Source of the DNA: JBLMYQ01 sp050260055
GTDB lineage: Bacteria; Bacillota; Clostridia; Acetivibrionales; UBA4821
Reading direction: 5' to 3'
Assembly: GCA_050260055.1 (NCBI GenBank)
Contig: JBLNBO010000018.1
Span: forward strand, 4,827-68,826
Length of the DNA: 64,000 bases
Position numbers and translations under genes: made by a program. Below are positions 1 through 9,105 of this stretch, one piece after another. The notes under the pieces were generated by a model. It was not told where the DNA came from. It was given only the letters and a program-made list of their open reading frames with translations, and did no database searches. Position 1 is the first letter of the stretch. Each line of letters opens with the position of its first letter.

Positions 1-1046
1 TCAAGCTTTCCATCTGTAACGCTCTTGGCAACCCTGTCAAAGTCTTCTTTGGTTAGTGCAGCTAAAGTACCATACCCTTTTTGGTATTGATCTTTACCGA
101 TAGTCTGTTTGGCAGATTCTACCAGCTCTCCTGTGGACAAAAATGCTTGTTTATATGACAAATCATATGCAGACCACCAGTTCCAAATTACTGCTAAAAG
201 AAACAAAATAAGCCAGAACATTGGTTTTTTAGCTAATTTTTTTAATGTCTTCTTTAATCCTTCTATAGAAAATATTCCTCGGAATTTCTCCATTGGATTT
301 GTAAGCAAATCCATTGTAGAGCCTACTTTAAAGGCACCAATCTGCCCGGCAATATTTCCAATAGCGCCGCCAATAGCTGCGCCTCCTAATGTTCCAACCA
401 CAGGAATTGGCACAAGCGTCCCGAGAGCAGCCCCGACTCCAGTTCCCACTAAAGTTCCGGCCGCAGGCAATACTGCTTTTGCTACTCCTTTTGCCGCCTT
501 ATTTATTCCTTTTCCGGCTTTCTCAGTCTTATCACCAGCAGACTGTAAACCCTTACCTACTTTTTGAAGCTTTTTCCCGCCTTCTTGAAGCTTATCTCCA
601 CCAAATTCAAGCGCCTTACCTGTTGCTTGTCCGGCAACTTTTGCACCTTCTCCGACGGTCTTTCCAATATCTTTACCAACTTCTGCCCCTACAGCAGTTC
701 CTGCACCCGGGATGATAGACCCGATAATTGCACCGGCCCCTGCTCCAAGCCCTGCCCCTGCTATAGGCGCCGCTTTCGACGTTTCTTGCAAACCCTTTCC
801 TGCTAATTTTGTTGCCTGTCCAGCCTTTTCAGCAGCTTTTCCCGTTCTTTCAATTCCTTTACCGGCACTTTTCATCTTTCTTCCTGCGTTCTCAACCGAG
901 TTGCCGACATTTCCAACCGCGCCCTTAACCCTACGCGCGCCATTAGCAGCATGCTGTGCAGTATTTTTAGTACCGCTGGCTGCATCCCCGATATTTTGCC
1001 TCGCTTTGTCTTCGGCAGGACTCATTCCACTGTTTTGCTCATCCAT
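1..1046 (-). CDS. T4SS-operon glycine-zipper/amphipathic protein (C-terminus cut by window edge)
   Basis: The reading frame is open for 348 codons from ATG at 1046 to the left edge, with a GGGAAG ribosome site upstream. It starts 49 bp after the VirB6-like stop and is last in the visible operon. The N-terminal ~90 residues are Lys/Ala/Gly-rich with recurring KAGKG-type segments, as in amphipathic helices. Two hydrophobic glycine-zipper stretches follow (about residues 92-118 and 195-235), then a Trp-rich membrane segment near residue 276. Glycine zippers of this kind occur in membrane-inserting proteins. I do not recognise the family. Its position suggests a T4SS-associated membrane protein, perhaps a secreted or pore-forming component; that is inference. 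Confidence 0.8.
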   Translation of the reverse strand, partial: MDEQNSGMSPAEDKARQNIGDAASGTKNTAQHAANGARRVKGAVGNVGNSVENAGRKMKSAGKGIERTGKAAEKAGQATKLAGKGLQETSKAAPIAGAGLGAGAGAIIGSIIPGAGTAVGAEVGKDIGKTVGEGAKVAGQATGKALEFGGDKLQEGGKKLQKVGKGLQSAGDKTEKAGKGINKAAKGVAKAVLPAAGTLVGTGVGAALGTLVPIPVVGTLGGAAIGGAIGNIAGQIGAFKVGSTMDLLTNPMEKFRGIFSIEGLKKTLKKLAKKPMFWLILFLLAVIWNWWSAYDLSYKQAFLSTGELVESAKQTIGKDQYQKGYGTLAALTKEDFDRVAKSVTDGKL

Positions 1047-1095
1047 TATAATCACTTCCCACAAAAATTCCAAATGGTTCTATATAACGTCATCA

Positions 1096-4000
1096 CTATA
1101 TATTAGAAACATTATTTACTTTATCAAAAGATCTAAGAACTTGACTCTGTGCAAAATTGCGTGCCGCTGCTGAATGTTGCTGTGTTTTCTGTGTTTTTGC
1201 AGTTGCCATCTCTTTTTGGGTCTGTTCAGCATATTTTGTATACTCATTTAATCTGCTTACCGCTATGTCATGGTCTTGCTGAGATATTCTAACACTCGGA
1301 TCATTTGATGTAAGTCTGCTGTTAAGATTTTCTCTTTCTCTTTTAACAACAGCACTGTCTGTTAAACTTTCATGTTCTCTTATTGTAAGGCCGAATTGAT
1401 TATTTAATTGATTAACTCCTGTCTTAATATAGTGACTATTGGATTCGAATTGTCTTGATACTTGTTCATCGACAACGCTGTTATCAAGCCTAATATTATT
1501 CAAATCCATATACCCTTCATTATCTACAGGGATAAAGAACCTAGATGAGCCTACACCTGCAGAGTCCTTCGAAGCTCCAAGAGATGATGAGAAATCTCCA
1601 TCGACAGTTGCAAACGCCTCTTTTTCATAAGCAAAATTTCCTGTTCTCTCATCAAATAAATACCCATTATCTCCAACCATATATTCAGTTGGCTTCCCAT
1701 GCTCATCATTACGAAGTTCATATGTTTTCCCATCACGGGTAAATCTTGTTGCATTAGTTCCGGTTGATTGTATAGGTCTGTATAGTGCCGTTTTACCGTT
1801 TTCTACATTAGCACGTACCGCAGGAACTTTAAAGTCTCTAAGATTCTCTCGCTGTCCCTCAAATGCCCCTGCAAGTCTCTTCTTTTCAGCATTTGCCTGA
1901 CGCTCTTTATTCCAATCCTTTACGTAGCCTACACCTTGAGCGCCTCTGTGGTATCCGGCATGGGCTATGTCAATGCCGCCCTTGGTCAACCCTGCACCTA
2001 CAACCCCGCCGGCAGTTCCTGCTTTAGTAATTTCTCCGAAATCCTCTCCTGCCGCCGCACTCCTAGCAACTGCCATAGTACCTCCAACAACTCCTCCACC
2101 AATTACTGCAGCCGTACCTGCTAAACCTGCAGCAGCTCCTAAAAGGCCCATTGCTCCACGTCTGCGCATACTTGGCGCCCCTGTTGAGCCACCACCGAGG
2201 AAACCACCGCCGCCGCTTCCACCATCACCGCTTCCACCTCCGCCGCCATTTCCGCCGCCAATACCCCTATTGGCTTTCTGGGCACTGTTCCTCCAATTAT
2301 TGCCAGTAGAACCTACCTTATCGCCGCCGAATTTGCCCATTGCTGCAAGCCCCGCCAAAGCCGCAAGACCATGCTCATCCGACCTCTTCGCACTTGCCGC
2401 AGCAATATCAAATATTGAACGTAAGACCTGGCCTGATGGAATTATGAACCAAAGTGCTATGACCTTAACGATAGGATGCATAGTTTCGCCATTAACACCT
2501 GCATTATCTCCAAGAATTACAGTAAACATTATTCCATAACTTAATGCATGCATTGAGTTTGTAAATACATTCGAAATAAATTCCTTATTCCATCTTGTGA
2601 AAATCGTTGATTTATTGTCATTAAGCTTATCAATGGAATACACAGCCATAACTGCAGGAAACACGATAATAAGGAAGCTTATCATAAATGTTCTTGTTAC
2701 ATATGTAATAAACAGCATTAATACCTGGAAAACTCCCATAGCATATAAAAGTGCATATTCAATACGGCCTTCGTGGTCTGGCGTATAATATTCTTCGTAT
2801 AATGATTTTAGTATTTTATCTTCTGGCTCAATAATATCTGCCATATCCTCATACATATCGTTGGCAGCCGCGCCGTCAGCCCATATTTTAAGCGCTTGCG
2901 ATGTAACTGGTGCACAGTCAGAATCGAGTCCAAATAATTCTTTTGAAGTAAAACCGACAAAATAGCTTATACCCAACGGCTTTTTGGTATTCTGATTGAA
3001 TTCGCTCCCATCTGTGGATTCTTTATCAATTACTTTTTTTGAATCTAAGAAAAATTGAACTGTATAATTAGTAGTCCCTCCCGTTTTACCTGTTACTGCG
3101 ACCGTATAAGCATTATTGACTAATATCCAGCCTGGGTCTATATCATTATAGTTGTGTATTAATTTTGAATTTGCCAGCTGATTATATTGAGTTAATATTC
3201 CTGCAAATGGAATTATGCCTCCTACAATTTTTTCATAGAAAGTTACTGCAGGAACGGCTACTCCTTCATCTCCTCCTGCATTAGTATAAGGTAGAGTTGG
3301 CGCTAAATAAAAATACATTCCCGTAAAGTTTTCGTCATTAGTCTCAAGAGCAATACTACCCGAACTAATTTTCACATCAGAACTTTTGGTTCCATCCTGA
3401 GTGGTAACGGTATACGTATGATCCCCGCCAAACTTATCACGTGCATCATTTATAAGGTTTAATATATTGACATTCCCTGGAACCTCTGCACATTTATTCA
3501 ATACCTCCGGGTCATTAGCCTGCTGGCCGCCACCGCCGCCACCGCCGCCGCCGCCGGCATTATTGTAAGCAACACTTCCAATATTTAAAAAAGTATTAGC
3601 AAGCTTATTATTTAAATTTATCATGAACACCATTACTATTCCAAAAGCCATCATCAATACCAGTCCAAAAAACCATGTATTGAGCTTCTGCATATACTCC
3701 TGCCTCTTTGCAGAAGCCGCAGACATTAAAGTAAGTACTCCTATGTATATCAGGCCTACTAAAAAAACTATAATTGCCATCATCATAAGCTTGGGGTAAA
3801 AATTTGATGTTATTGAATTAAATATTCCATTGGTTACTTTATTGTCTTCAATTCTTACTGTTGTTAAGTTAAATGTTGTTTTACTTTTAACTGAGGCTTC
3901 ATTTACTCCTTCCCCCTGCTTCAACATATCCATAATTGAAACGCCATATTCATTAAAATATCCAACAAAGAGATTGCATATAGAAATGACAACATCAGAT

Positions 4001-4110
4001 AGTCCTTCTGAAACAACCCCAGGCGGCTTCATATCTGCTGCCTTAGCAGTAATAGGCACCAATAGTGTAATGCAAAGTATGATGCTGATAATAAATTTCA
4101 TTTTTTTCAT
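1096..4110 (-). CDS. VirB6/TrbL-like T4SS inner-membrane channel protein, 1004 aa
   Basis: The start is ATG at 4110, eight bases after AAGGAG; an upstream in-frame GTG lies inside that ribosome site. The protein has a signal peptide (about 1-25), membrane segments near 107-130 and 145-165, and an exposed domain of roughly 270 residues. A second multi-helix membrane block lies near 450-570, followed by a Gly/Ser-rich linker, a further Ala/Gly hydrophobic stretch and a soluble charged tail of about 300 residues. The central block has the layout usual for VirB6/TrbL channel subunits, with a W-x-K-E/N-V-F/H-A-L segment between helices. It has ten consecutive glycines at residues 186-195. It follows VirB4 with the ATG 6 bp past that stop, consistent with co-translation. 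Most VirB6 proteins are shorter; the long tail is unusual. Confidence 0.82.
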   Translation of the reverse strand: MKKMKFIISIILCITLLVPITAKAADMKPPGVVSEGLSDVVISICNLFVGYFNEYGVSIMDMLKQGEGVNEASVKSKTTFNLTTVRIEDNKVTNGIFNSITSNFYPKLMMMAIIVFLVGLIYIGVLTLMSAASAKRQEYMQKLNTWFFGLVLMMAFGIVMVFMINLNNKLANTFLNIGSVAYNNAGGGGGGGGGGQQANDPEVLNKCAEVPGNVNILNLINDARDKFGGDHTYTVTTQDGTKSSDVKISSGSIALETNDENFTGMYFYLAPTLPYTNAGGDEGVAVPAVTFYEKIVGGIIPFAGILTQYNQLANSKLIHNYNDIDPGWILVNNAYTVAVTGKTGGTTNYTVQFFLDSKKVIDKESTDGSEFNQNTKKPLGISYFVGFTSKELFGLDSDCAPVTSQALKIWADGAAANDMYEDMADIIEPEDKILKSLYEEYYTPDHEGRIEYALLYAMGVFQVLMLFITYVTRTFMISFLIIVFPAVMAVYSIDKLNDNKSTIFTRWNKEFISNVFTNSMHALSYGIMFTVILGDNAGVNGETMHPIVKVIALWFIIPSGQVLRSIFDIAAASAKRSDEHGLAALAGLAAMGKFGGDKVGSTGNNWRNSAQKANRGIGGGNGGGGGSGDGGSGGGGFLGGGSTGAPSMRRRGAMGLLGAAAGLAGTAAVIGGGVVGGTMAVARSAAAGEDFGEITKAGTAGGVVGAGLTKGGIDIAHAGYHRGAQGVGYVKDWNKERQANAEKKRLAGAFEGQRENLRDFKVPAVRANVENGKTALYRPIQSTGTNATRFTRDGKTYELRNDEHGKPTEYMVGDNGYLFDERTGNFAYEKEAFATVDGDFSSSLGASKDSAGVGSSRFFIPVDNEGYMDLNNIRLDNSVVDEQVSRQFESNSHYIKTGVNQLNNQFGLTIREHESLTDSAVVKRERENLNSRLTSNDPSVRISQQDHDIAVSRLNEYTKYAEQTQKEMATAKTQKTQQHSAAARNFAQSQVLRSFDKVNNVSNI
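3526..3555 (-). repeat. Trinucleotide GGY run encoding ten glycines in the VirB6-like protein
   Basis: Ten consecutive GGC/GGT codons lie inside the VirB6-like gene. They stand out in an AT-rich genome and could change length by replication slippage without a frameshift. Confidence 0.85.
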
Positions 4111-4115
4111 AAATA

Positions 4116-6152
4116 TCACTCCTTGATACTTCTCATCATTGCCAGCTTATTGAGGTTGGTTTCAACAAATCTGAACTCTCTTTCTGTTGGTACTATTTTC
4201 AAAATGGTGGTTTCATTTCCAACCTTGATTATTCCTTCTCCACGTGCACAGGTTCCTAAGAATATCGCTTCACCATCTGTCAGTTTGAATACCTCTTGAA
4301 GATATTCGATTTCTGACCTATCCTGCTGTAGAAACAGCTTTATCTCAGATGTTGTAAGAACTGCTTGTACATTTTTATTTTCATAAAAGTCCTGGAACTT
4401 CTGAGATACAACCGCAAGTGAAACATTTCTTTTTCTAGCCCTTCTTGCCATGGTATTCAAAAAATCAACCGCCTCAGGAAATGGAAGAAGCATCCATGCT
4501 TCGTCTACAATAACTCTCTTTTTCCTGGCCTTTGATTTATCTTCGCTGTTTTTCTTAACATATTTTTCCCATATCCAGGAAAGAAGGATCTGCTGTGCAA
4601 GAGGCCTTGCGAACTTCTCTTCCAGCCTTGAGATATCAAAATTGATGAATGGATAATCTTCCATAAGGTCAAATGTTGACTGCCCATCAAAGTATGCCAT
4701 CTGACCGCCAAATTTTCTTATATACTGCTTCATAACCTTTGTAAGATAACTGTAGTGGAATTGATAGTCAACATTGGTGTTACCTTCAGCTTTTGTGCAA
4801 AGCCTGTCATACCAGGAACCTATTGTAGGCAGCATTTTCTTAGTCTTCTTTGAAACATCTATTCCTTCAATATCCTCATATACACCCTCATAAAGGCTTG
4901 CCGGTGAAGAATTTATTCCGGCTGCAGCATATTCTTCAGCTATTATTTCAGCAATAATCTGCTTTGTTATTTCGTTTACTACCTGGCTCTTTGTACTTCC
5001 TCTTGCCATTGTAAGAAGTACATTGGTAACGTCTTCAACCTTATTTTCGATACTTAATACATGTCTTTCCTTTCCTGTCATCTCATCTTTTACTATTTCT
5101 GTTTCAATATCAAAAGGATTTACAACAGTTTTGGAAGTTGGGCTAAATACTATGTTTATTCCTCCAAGGGATTCAGCAACCGAACCGTATTCTCCTTCAG
5201 CATCCAGCGCAATGCTTTCAATATTATTCAAAACTGATGAACGTGCCGTAAATGTTTTTATTGTAACACCCTTACCAGCTCCAGACTTTCCAAATACAAC
5301 AAGGTTGTAATTAGAAAGGGATGGATGAAAGTTATCAAATAAGACAGGTACCCCGGTCTGCTTGTTGAAGCCTATCGGTATTCCGGTTTCATGACTGATA
5401 TCTGAAAGAACAAAAGGAAATACTGTCCCCATTGTCCTTTTATCAAACATTTTACTCTTTTTAATTTTGTTGTCACAGTAAGGAAGATTTGATTTAAAGG
5501 CATCTTCCTGTATTGCCCAGGCAGACCTTATTGTGATAAGGCTTTTTGACATTTCCATTCTAAGAAGTTCGGAAAGCTTATTCAACTGTTCCATTGAGTC
5601 TGCAAAAATTGTACATACAACTGTAGATTCATAAAGTTTATTAAAACCTGCAGCAATCTCGTCTCTGAGCTTCTCAGTCTCAAATCTTTTGTCAGTGATT
5701 ATGCTTTCTCTATTAATATCGCCTCTCTTTGCTGCAACGATTCTTTCGGATTCCAAATCATTAATTATTGCGTTAAGGTCTCTTTGAGTTTTTCCTTCAT
5801 CAAGAGGTTTTATAAAAACAGAAGTATTAATATCTCCAAAATTGTACATGTTTCTTAAAAAATCAGCGAATATTGCCATTCTAGGAAGGTCAGAAATATA
5901 AAACGAGCGGGCATATCTTGTTGTTCTTGATACTACCTCCATCTCGTTTAGCCGTGATGAGTTTATACCTGAAGGCTTAATAATATCCTTGAGGCTTTTT
6001 TGGTTCTCAAGTAAAATGTTTGACTGTTTTGCTTGGGAATCTATAAGGGACATATCTTCCGATTTTTTCCCTTTTATTTCTTTTCCGCCAGCTACTTCAG
6101 TTATTTCTTGTTCTTCAGTTTTCTTTTCATCTTTTCTTTTGGAAAAAAACAT
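4116..6152 (-). CDS. virB4: VirB4-family T4SS ATPase, 678 aa
   Basis: VirB4 ATPases power pilus assembly and substrate transfer at the inner face of the membrane. The start chosen is ATG at 6152 behind a strong AAGGGGGGC site; a longer in-frame start would overlap the upstream gene by 86 bp without a ribosome site. Residues ~70-290 form the VirB4/TrbE N-terminal region. The ATPase domain has a Walker A GKSGAGKG, an IVDEAW Walker B box and a downstream SQKFQDF motif. The N-terminal tail is Lys/Glu-rich. Length is slightly under typical VirB4 (about 800), and no frameshift is seen. It lies 20 bp after the TraC-like gene, in one operon with pilins and VirB6. Confidence 0.93.
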   Translation of the reverse strand: MFFSKRKDEKKTEEQEITEVAGGKEIKGKKSEDMSLIDSQAKQSNILLENQKSLKDIIKPSGINSSRLNEMEVVSRTTRYARSFYISDLPRMAIFADFLRNMYNFGDINTSVFIKPLDEGKTQRDLNAIINDLESERIVAAKRGDINRESIITDKRFETEKLRDEIAAGFNKLYESTVVCTIFADSMEQLNKLSELLRMEMSKSLITIRSAWAIQEDAFKSNLPYCDNKIKKSKMFDKRTMGTVFPFVLSDISHETGIPIGFNKQTGVPVLFDNFHPSLSNYNLVVFGKSGAGKGVTIKTFTARSSVLNNIESIALDAEGEYGSVAESLGGINIVFSPTSKTVVNPFDIETEIVKDEMTGKERHVLSIENKVEDVTNVLLTMARGSTKSQVVNEITKQIIAEIIAEEYAAAGINSSPASLYEGVYEDIEGIDVSKKTKKMLPTIGSWYDRLCTKAEGNTNVDYQFHYSYLTKVMKQYIRKFGGQMAYFDGQSTFDLMEDYPFINFDISRLEEKFARPLAQQILLSWIWEKYVKKNSEDKSKARKKRVIVDEAWMLLPFPEAVDFLNTMARRARKRNVSLAVVSQKFQDFYENKNVQAVLTTSEIKLFLQQDRSEIEYLQEVFKLTDGEAIFLGTCARGEGIIKVGNETTILKIVPTEREFRFVETNLNKLAMMRSIKE

Positions 6153-6171
6153 TTGAGCGCCCCCCTTATTT

Positions 6172-7197
6172 TTAGGCAGTTTCCTGTTCCTTTGCACTTT
6201 CAAGCAAATATGCTTCTGATACTTCTTCTTCCTCATCCGGAACACCATATTTTTCATTCAATAAGAATAGCTGGTCGTCCAATCCGATTTCTACTGAAAT
6301 CGGAGATGCCTGTTTTATAGTAAGTGCACTTTCTGTAGTAGAGAACAATCGATAGAACCCTGCTTCCATGTTGTCCTTTAATCTATATAATTCAGCATCA
6401 TCCCTGTTGAAAGCAACATATAGAAGTTCTGCAAGTTCATTAGAATTTAATATTTTTGAATCTATACTACATCCCATAAGAGCGCCGACAATACTTTGCC
6501 CCCTGGTTAAGAGCTCAGTATATGCCATATCAAGAATTTCTTTCTCTGTAAAATTCGTCATAAGACCGATTTCTTCAATATGATATGTTAGGACCATATA
6601 GTACTTATATTGTAAAACATTTTTGTTAATGCTCATTTTTTCGATGTTATCTTTCAAATCCACTGCATATTCTAACAGATTCTGCTTCCTTTCCATTTCG
6701 TATGAAAGCATTCCTAACTTTTCGGTATCTTCAGGATTTTTTAATTTGATTGCATCAAATTCTTCACTTAATGTGTTTACTTCTTTTTCTATGCTTCTAA
6801 TCTTTTCATTATATGTCTTAAGGCTGTCTTTAAGATCAACCTTCCTTGTCTGTACATACATTTGAACCGGAAACCTAAGGAAGTTCAACAACTCAATAAA
6901 ACTTTCCTCAATCATGATTTTTTCATCTGCAGACATAAGGTCGTAGTTTATTCCGGAACAGTTTATTACCATTGTAAACATCGAACCATTTTTTCGAATA
7001 ATCATATTATTATAAATCTTATCAAAATCAAGAAATGATTCCACATTTTCCACTCTGAAATCATATTTCTTATTTACCGTAGTATTTAATTCTTTAGTTT
7101 CTTTCTTCTTTTCTTTCTTCTGCTGGGAATACATAATAACACCAGTTACTAATACAATAAGAAAGAAAATATTCAAAACGTTATAAACAAATCCCAT
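6172..7197 (-). CDS. TraC-like conjugation/T4SS component with N-terminal membrane anchor
   Basis: This 341-aa protein starts at ATG 7197 after AGGAGGATTACCTG. One membrane helix (about 7-25) is followed by a Lys-rich stretch and a domain resembling the N-terminal portion of TraC/VirB4-type proteins in Gram-positive conjugative elements. The recognisable segments are FLDFDKIYNNMIIRKNG, INYDLMSADEK and FLRFPVQ. There is no Walker motif. A coiled-coil-like charged region spans ~120-190 and the C-terminus is acidic. Since the downstream VirB4 is complete, this is a separate subunit rather than a broken half. A role bridging VirB4 to the membrane is inferred. Confidence 0.75.
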   Translation of the reverse strand: MGFVYNVLNIFFLIVLVTGVIMYSQQKKEKKKETKELNTTVNKKYDFRVENVESFLDFDKIYNNMIIRKNGSMFTMVINCSGINYDLMSADEKIMIEESFIELLNFLRFPVQMYVQTRKVDLKDSLKTYNEKIRSIEKEVNTLSEEFDAIKLKNPEDTEKLGMLSYEMERKQNLLEYAVDLKDNIEKMSINKNVLQYKYYMVLTYHIEEIGLMTNFTEKEILDMAYTELLTRGQSIVGALMGCSIDSKILNSNELAELLYVAFNRDDAELYRLKDNMEAGFYRLFSTTESALTIKQASPISVEIGLDDQLFLLNEKYGVPDEEEEVSEAYLLESAKEQETA

Positions 7198-7246
7198 CAG
7201 GTAATCCTCCTGACCTAGTATAATCTTAAGTACTTGCCTACAATAA

Positions 7247-7576
7247 TTACTGCTTTTTGGTTATATAAATGCATTTTTTCATGTTGAAGTTTATATATCT
7301 CCAGATAATATCATCTATTGATTCCCCGCCAGTATCTTTAAAAAACTGAAATGCATTTGTTTCTGGAATCTTTAAAGCACCTATTGCAAAGGATATAAGA
7401 GATATTACCAATAAGATAATCAATCCGGTCAGCTGGAGTCCGATTGTTTTTAGAATAAAATATATTACTGCTCCAAATACAATACCTGCTACCGTAAATA
7501 TAAAAGATTTGGGAGAAAAGAAGTACAGTATTCTCGTTTCTCCACGTACATCCCTTGGAATAAGATAACTTCTCAT
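7247..7576 (-). CDS. PrgI-family (VirB3-like) T4SS membrane protein, 109 aa
   Basis: The protein has a short N-terminus with a conserved Y-x-I-P-R-D-V segment and a sheet-like YFFSPKSF stretch. Two adjacent membrane helices (about 29-47 and 52-70) follow, then a C-terminal soluble tail containing IPETNAFQFFKD. This matches the PrgI family found beside VirB4 in Gram-positive T4SS, thought to correspond to VirB3. ATG at 7576 is preferred over TTG at 7579 because of its spacing from AAGGAGG. It sits between the pilin genes and the TraC-like gene. Confidence 0.88.
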   Translation of the reverse strand: MRSYLIPRDVRGETRILYFFSPKSFIFTVAGIVFGAVIYFILKTIGLQLTGLIILLVISLISFAIGALKIPETNAFQFFKDTGGESIDDIIWRYINFNMKKCIYITKKQ

Positions 7577-7655
7577 CAAAGCCCTCCTTATTTAGTCAAA
7601 TGAGGGATTTAAAACCAAATCCCTCATTACTTCTAAATTTTAAGTTATATTCGTT

Positions 7656-8057
7656 TTAAACTGCAGTCTTTGTAACGAGGTTGTAAATCCATTCAGCAAG
7701 AGGTCCGCATCCAAAGAGTAATGCCGCACCAATAAGATAGTTCCATGCCTGCTCTTTAAGGTCACTCTTCTTGTTCGGATTCGCTGTCATCCACTTAATA
7801 CCAAACACAACAAGCATTACCGTACCCAAACATATACCAATCAATTTAATGCCATATACAATATTTGCTCCAAATTTCCTTACATTGTTTTCTACATTGG
7901 CATCAGTAGCACTTTGGGATTGGTTTTTTAACTGATCGATTTGATTTCCAACATCCATACTGCCTAAGGTTGCAGCATAGCACATTACCCCAAAAACAAG
8001 TGTACTCATTATTATTAGTATCATAAGCAAAGGCAGAGTTTTAGCTAAAAGTTTCAT
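7656..8057 (-). CDS. VirB2/TrbC-like T4SS pilin, copy 3, 133 aa
   Basis: The start is ATG at 8057 after AAAGGGG; the frame is open further upstream but overlaps the previous gene without a ribosome site. A signal peptide ends near CYAA (residue ~29). A short Asn/Gln/Ser-rich stretch is followed by two membrane helices (about 70-88 and 108-126) separated by WMTANPNKKSDLKEQAW. This two-helix hairpin with a basic loop is the VirB2/TrbC pilin layout. It shares G-I-K-W, K-x-x-L-K and Y-L-I-G-A with the two upstream paralogues. It is the last of three tandem copies. Confidence 0.85.
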   Translation of the reverse strand: MKLLAKTLPLLMILIIMSTLVFGVMCYAATLGSMDVGNQIDQLKNQSQSATDANVENNVRKFGANIVYGIKLIGICLGTVMLVVFGIKWMTANPNKKSDLKEQAWNYLIGAALLFGCGPLAEWIYNLVTKTAV

Positions 8058-8074
8058 AATATAACCCCTTTCTT

Positions 8075-8449
8075 TCATTTTAATAAGTGAATCAGTGATG
8101 TGGTTTCTTTTACCGGCGAAATATATATTGCTCCAGCGACAAATTCTATTATGTTTTTTGCAACAAATGTGCCTCCAAAAATCAACAACGCACCAACCAG
8201 ATATACCCACGCCTGGCTTTTTAAACTTGCTCTTTCGGAGGAATTTGCCATAAACCATCTTATTCCATAAACAACCAGGACACCTATAGCAAATATACTT
8301 CCAGCAATCTGGATATAACCAAGCGCTTCGGCTCCTACTTTTGTTACATCATCAAGCTCTCCTGCGGCAAAAACAATGCCGCTTGTCTGGAACAACAAAG
8401 CCGAAAATATAAATAAATAAATTAGAAACCTAATTTTAGCATTTTTCAT
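8075..8449 (-). CDS. VirB2/TrbC-like T4SS pilin, copy 2, 124 aa
   Basis: ATG at 8449 follows GAAAGGAA. A signal peptide ends at VFAA (about residue 29). Two membrane helices flank the loop WFMANSSERASLKSQAW and are followed by YLVGALLIFGG. The sequence GYIQIAGS in helix 1 nearly repeats the YIQIGGS of copy 1. It is the shortest of the three paralogues, lacking the linker between signal peptide and helix 1. The 17-bp gap to copy 3 and 62-bp gap to copy 1 indicate one transcript. Confidence 0.85.
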   Translation of the reverse strand: MKNAKIRFLIYLFIFSALLFQTSGIVFAAGELDDVTKVGAEALGYIQIAGSIFAIGVLVVYGIRWFMANSSERASLKSQAWVYLVGALLIFGGTFVAKNIIEFVAGAIYISPVKETTSLIHLLK

Positions 8450-8511
8450 AAGTTACATTCCTTTCATTCAAATTAAAGGAATATTGGTTTAAGCTACTAT
8501 GATTATAGACA

Positions 8512-8937
8512 TTACGGGGTGCCTGTACCAGTTACAGTCGTTACCATGTTAGCCATCCATCCCATTATCTGTGCAGCTCCGAAGGTAATAAGTGCTCCTA
8601 TTAGATAACCAACAAGCTTTTCCTTAAGTTCGGCTTTTTTCTGAACGCTTGCAGTAAACCACTGTATACCGAAAAGAGCAAGAATTGCAACAGCTATTAT
8701 ACTACCGCCAATCTGTATGTATCTGAAAACAGCTCCCATTATCTTTCTGATTCCATTCTCGGCACCACCAATATCAACATTCTGACTGCTAATTTTCCCC
8801 GGGCTGAAATCGCCAGTATCCCCTGGTGTTGGAGGGTCTCCAACAGCAGCATATGCAACAGAACCAATACTTAAAAAGAATGTTGCCATCATTGTCATTA
8901 CGAATATTAGTAGAACGATTCTTGATAAACTTTTCAT
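8512..8937 (-). CDS. VirB2/TrbC-like T4SS pilin, copy 1, 141 aa; first gene of the operon
   Basis: ATG at 8937 follows AAGGAGG. A signal peptide ends near AYAA, followed by a Pro/Gly/Asp-rich linker (about 31-60) absent from copy 2. Two membrane helices around WFTASVQKKAELKEKL and a YLIGALITFGAAQ segment match the other copies. It is the operon-proximal pilin and probably the most highly expressed, since a candidate promoter lies about 100 bp upstream. Pilin identity rests on the topology, on the repeat of the pattern in three adjacent genes, and on the linked PrgI, VirB4 and VirB6 genes. Confidence 0.85.
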   Translation of the reverse strand: MKSLSRIVLLIFVMTMMATFFLSIGSVAYAAVGDPPTPGDTGDFSPGKISSQNVDIGGAENGIRKIMGAVFRYIQIGGSIIAVAILALFGIQWFTASVQKKAELKEKLVGYLIGALITFGAAQIMGWMANMVTTVTGTGTP

Positions 8938-9033
8938 ACAGTTTCCTCCTTGTTATTTATTTAAAATTTAATTACAATCATTTACAGAATTTTATCTAAA
9001 ACCCTCCTTTTTTTCAAAATCTACCTTAATTTT

Positions 9034-9062
9034 ATTTTATAATAAAAGCTCTGTAAATACAA
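9034..9062 (-). promoter_or_regulatory. Candidate sigma-A promoter of the T4SS operon
   Basis: On the minus strand TTGTAT (9062-9057), a 17-base spacer and TAAAAT (9039-9034) lie about 100 bp before the first pilin. The remaining 8938-9180 region is AT-rich with no gene apart from the palindrome at 9106-9122. Confidence 0.5.
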
Positions 9063-9105
9063 GCTTTTACTGTGCTCTAAAATAAACAAAAATTTACTCT
9101 TTTTT

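Noticed and set aside
1967..2539. 190-codon plus-strand frame rich in Pro/Ala
   Set aside because: It is the antisense of the Gly/Ala-rich linker of the VirB6-like gene and lacks a ribosome site.
4116..7197. VirB4 split by a frameshift into two genes
   Set aside because: The downstream protein contains the full VirB4 N-terminal region and ATPase, each gene has a strong ribosome site, and the upstream one is a different TraC-like domain.
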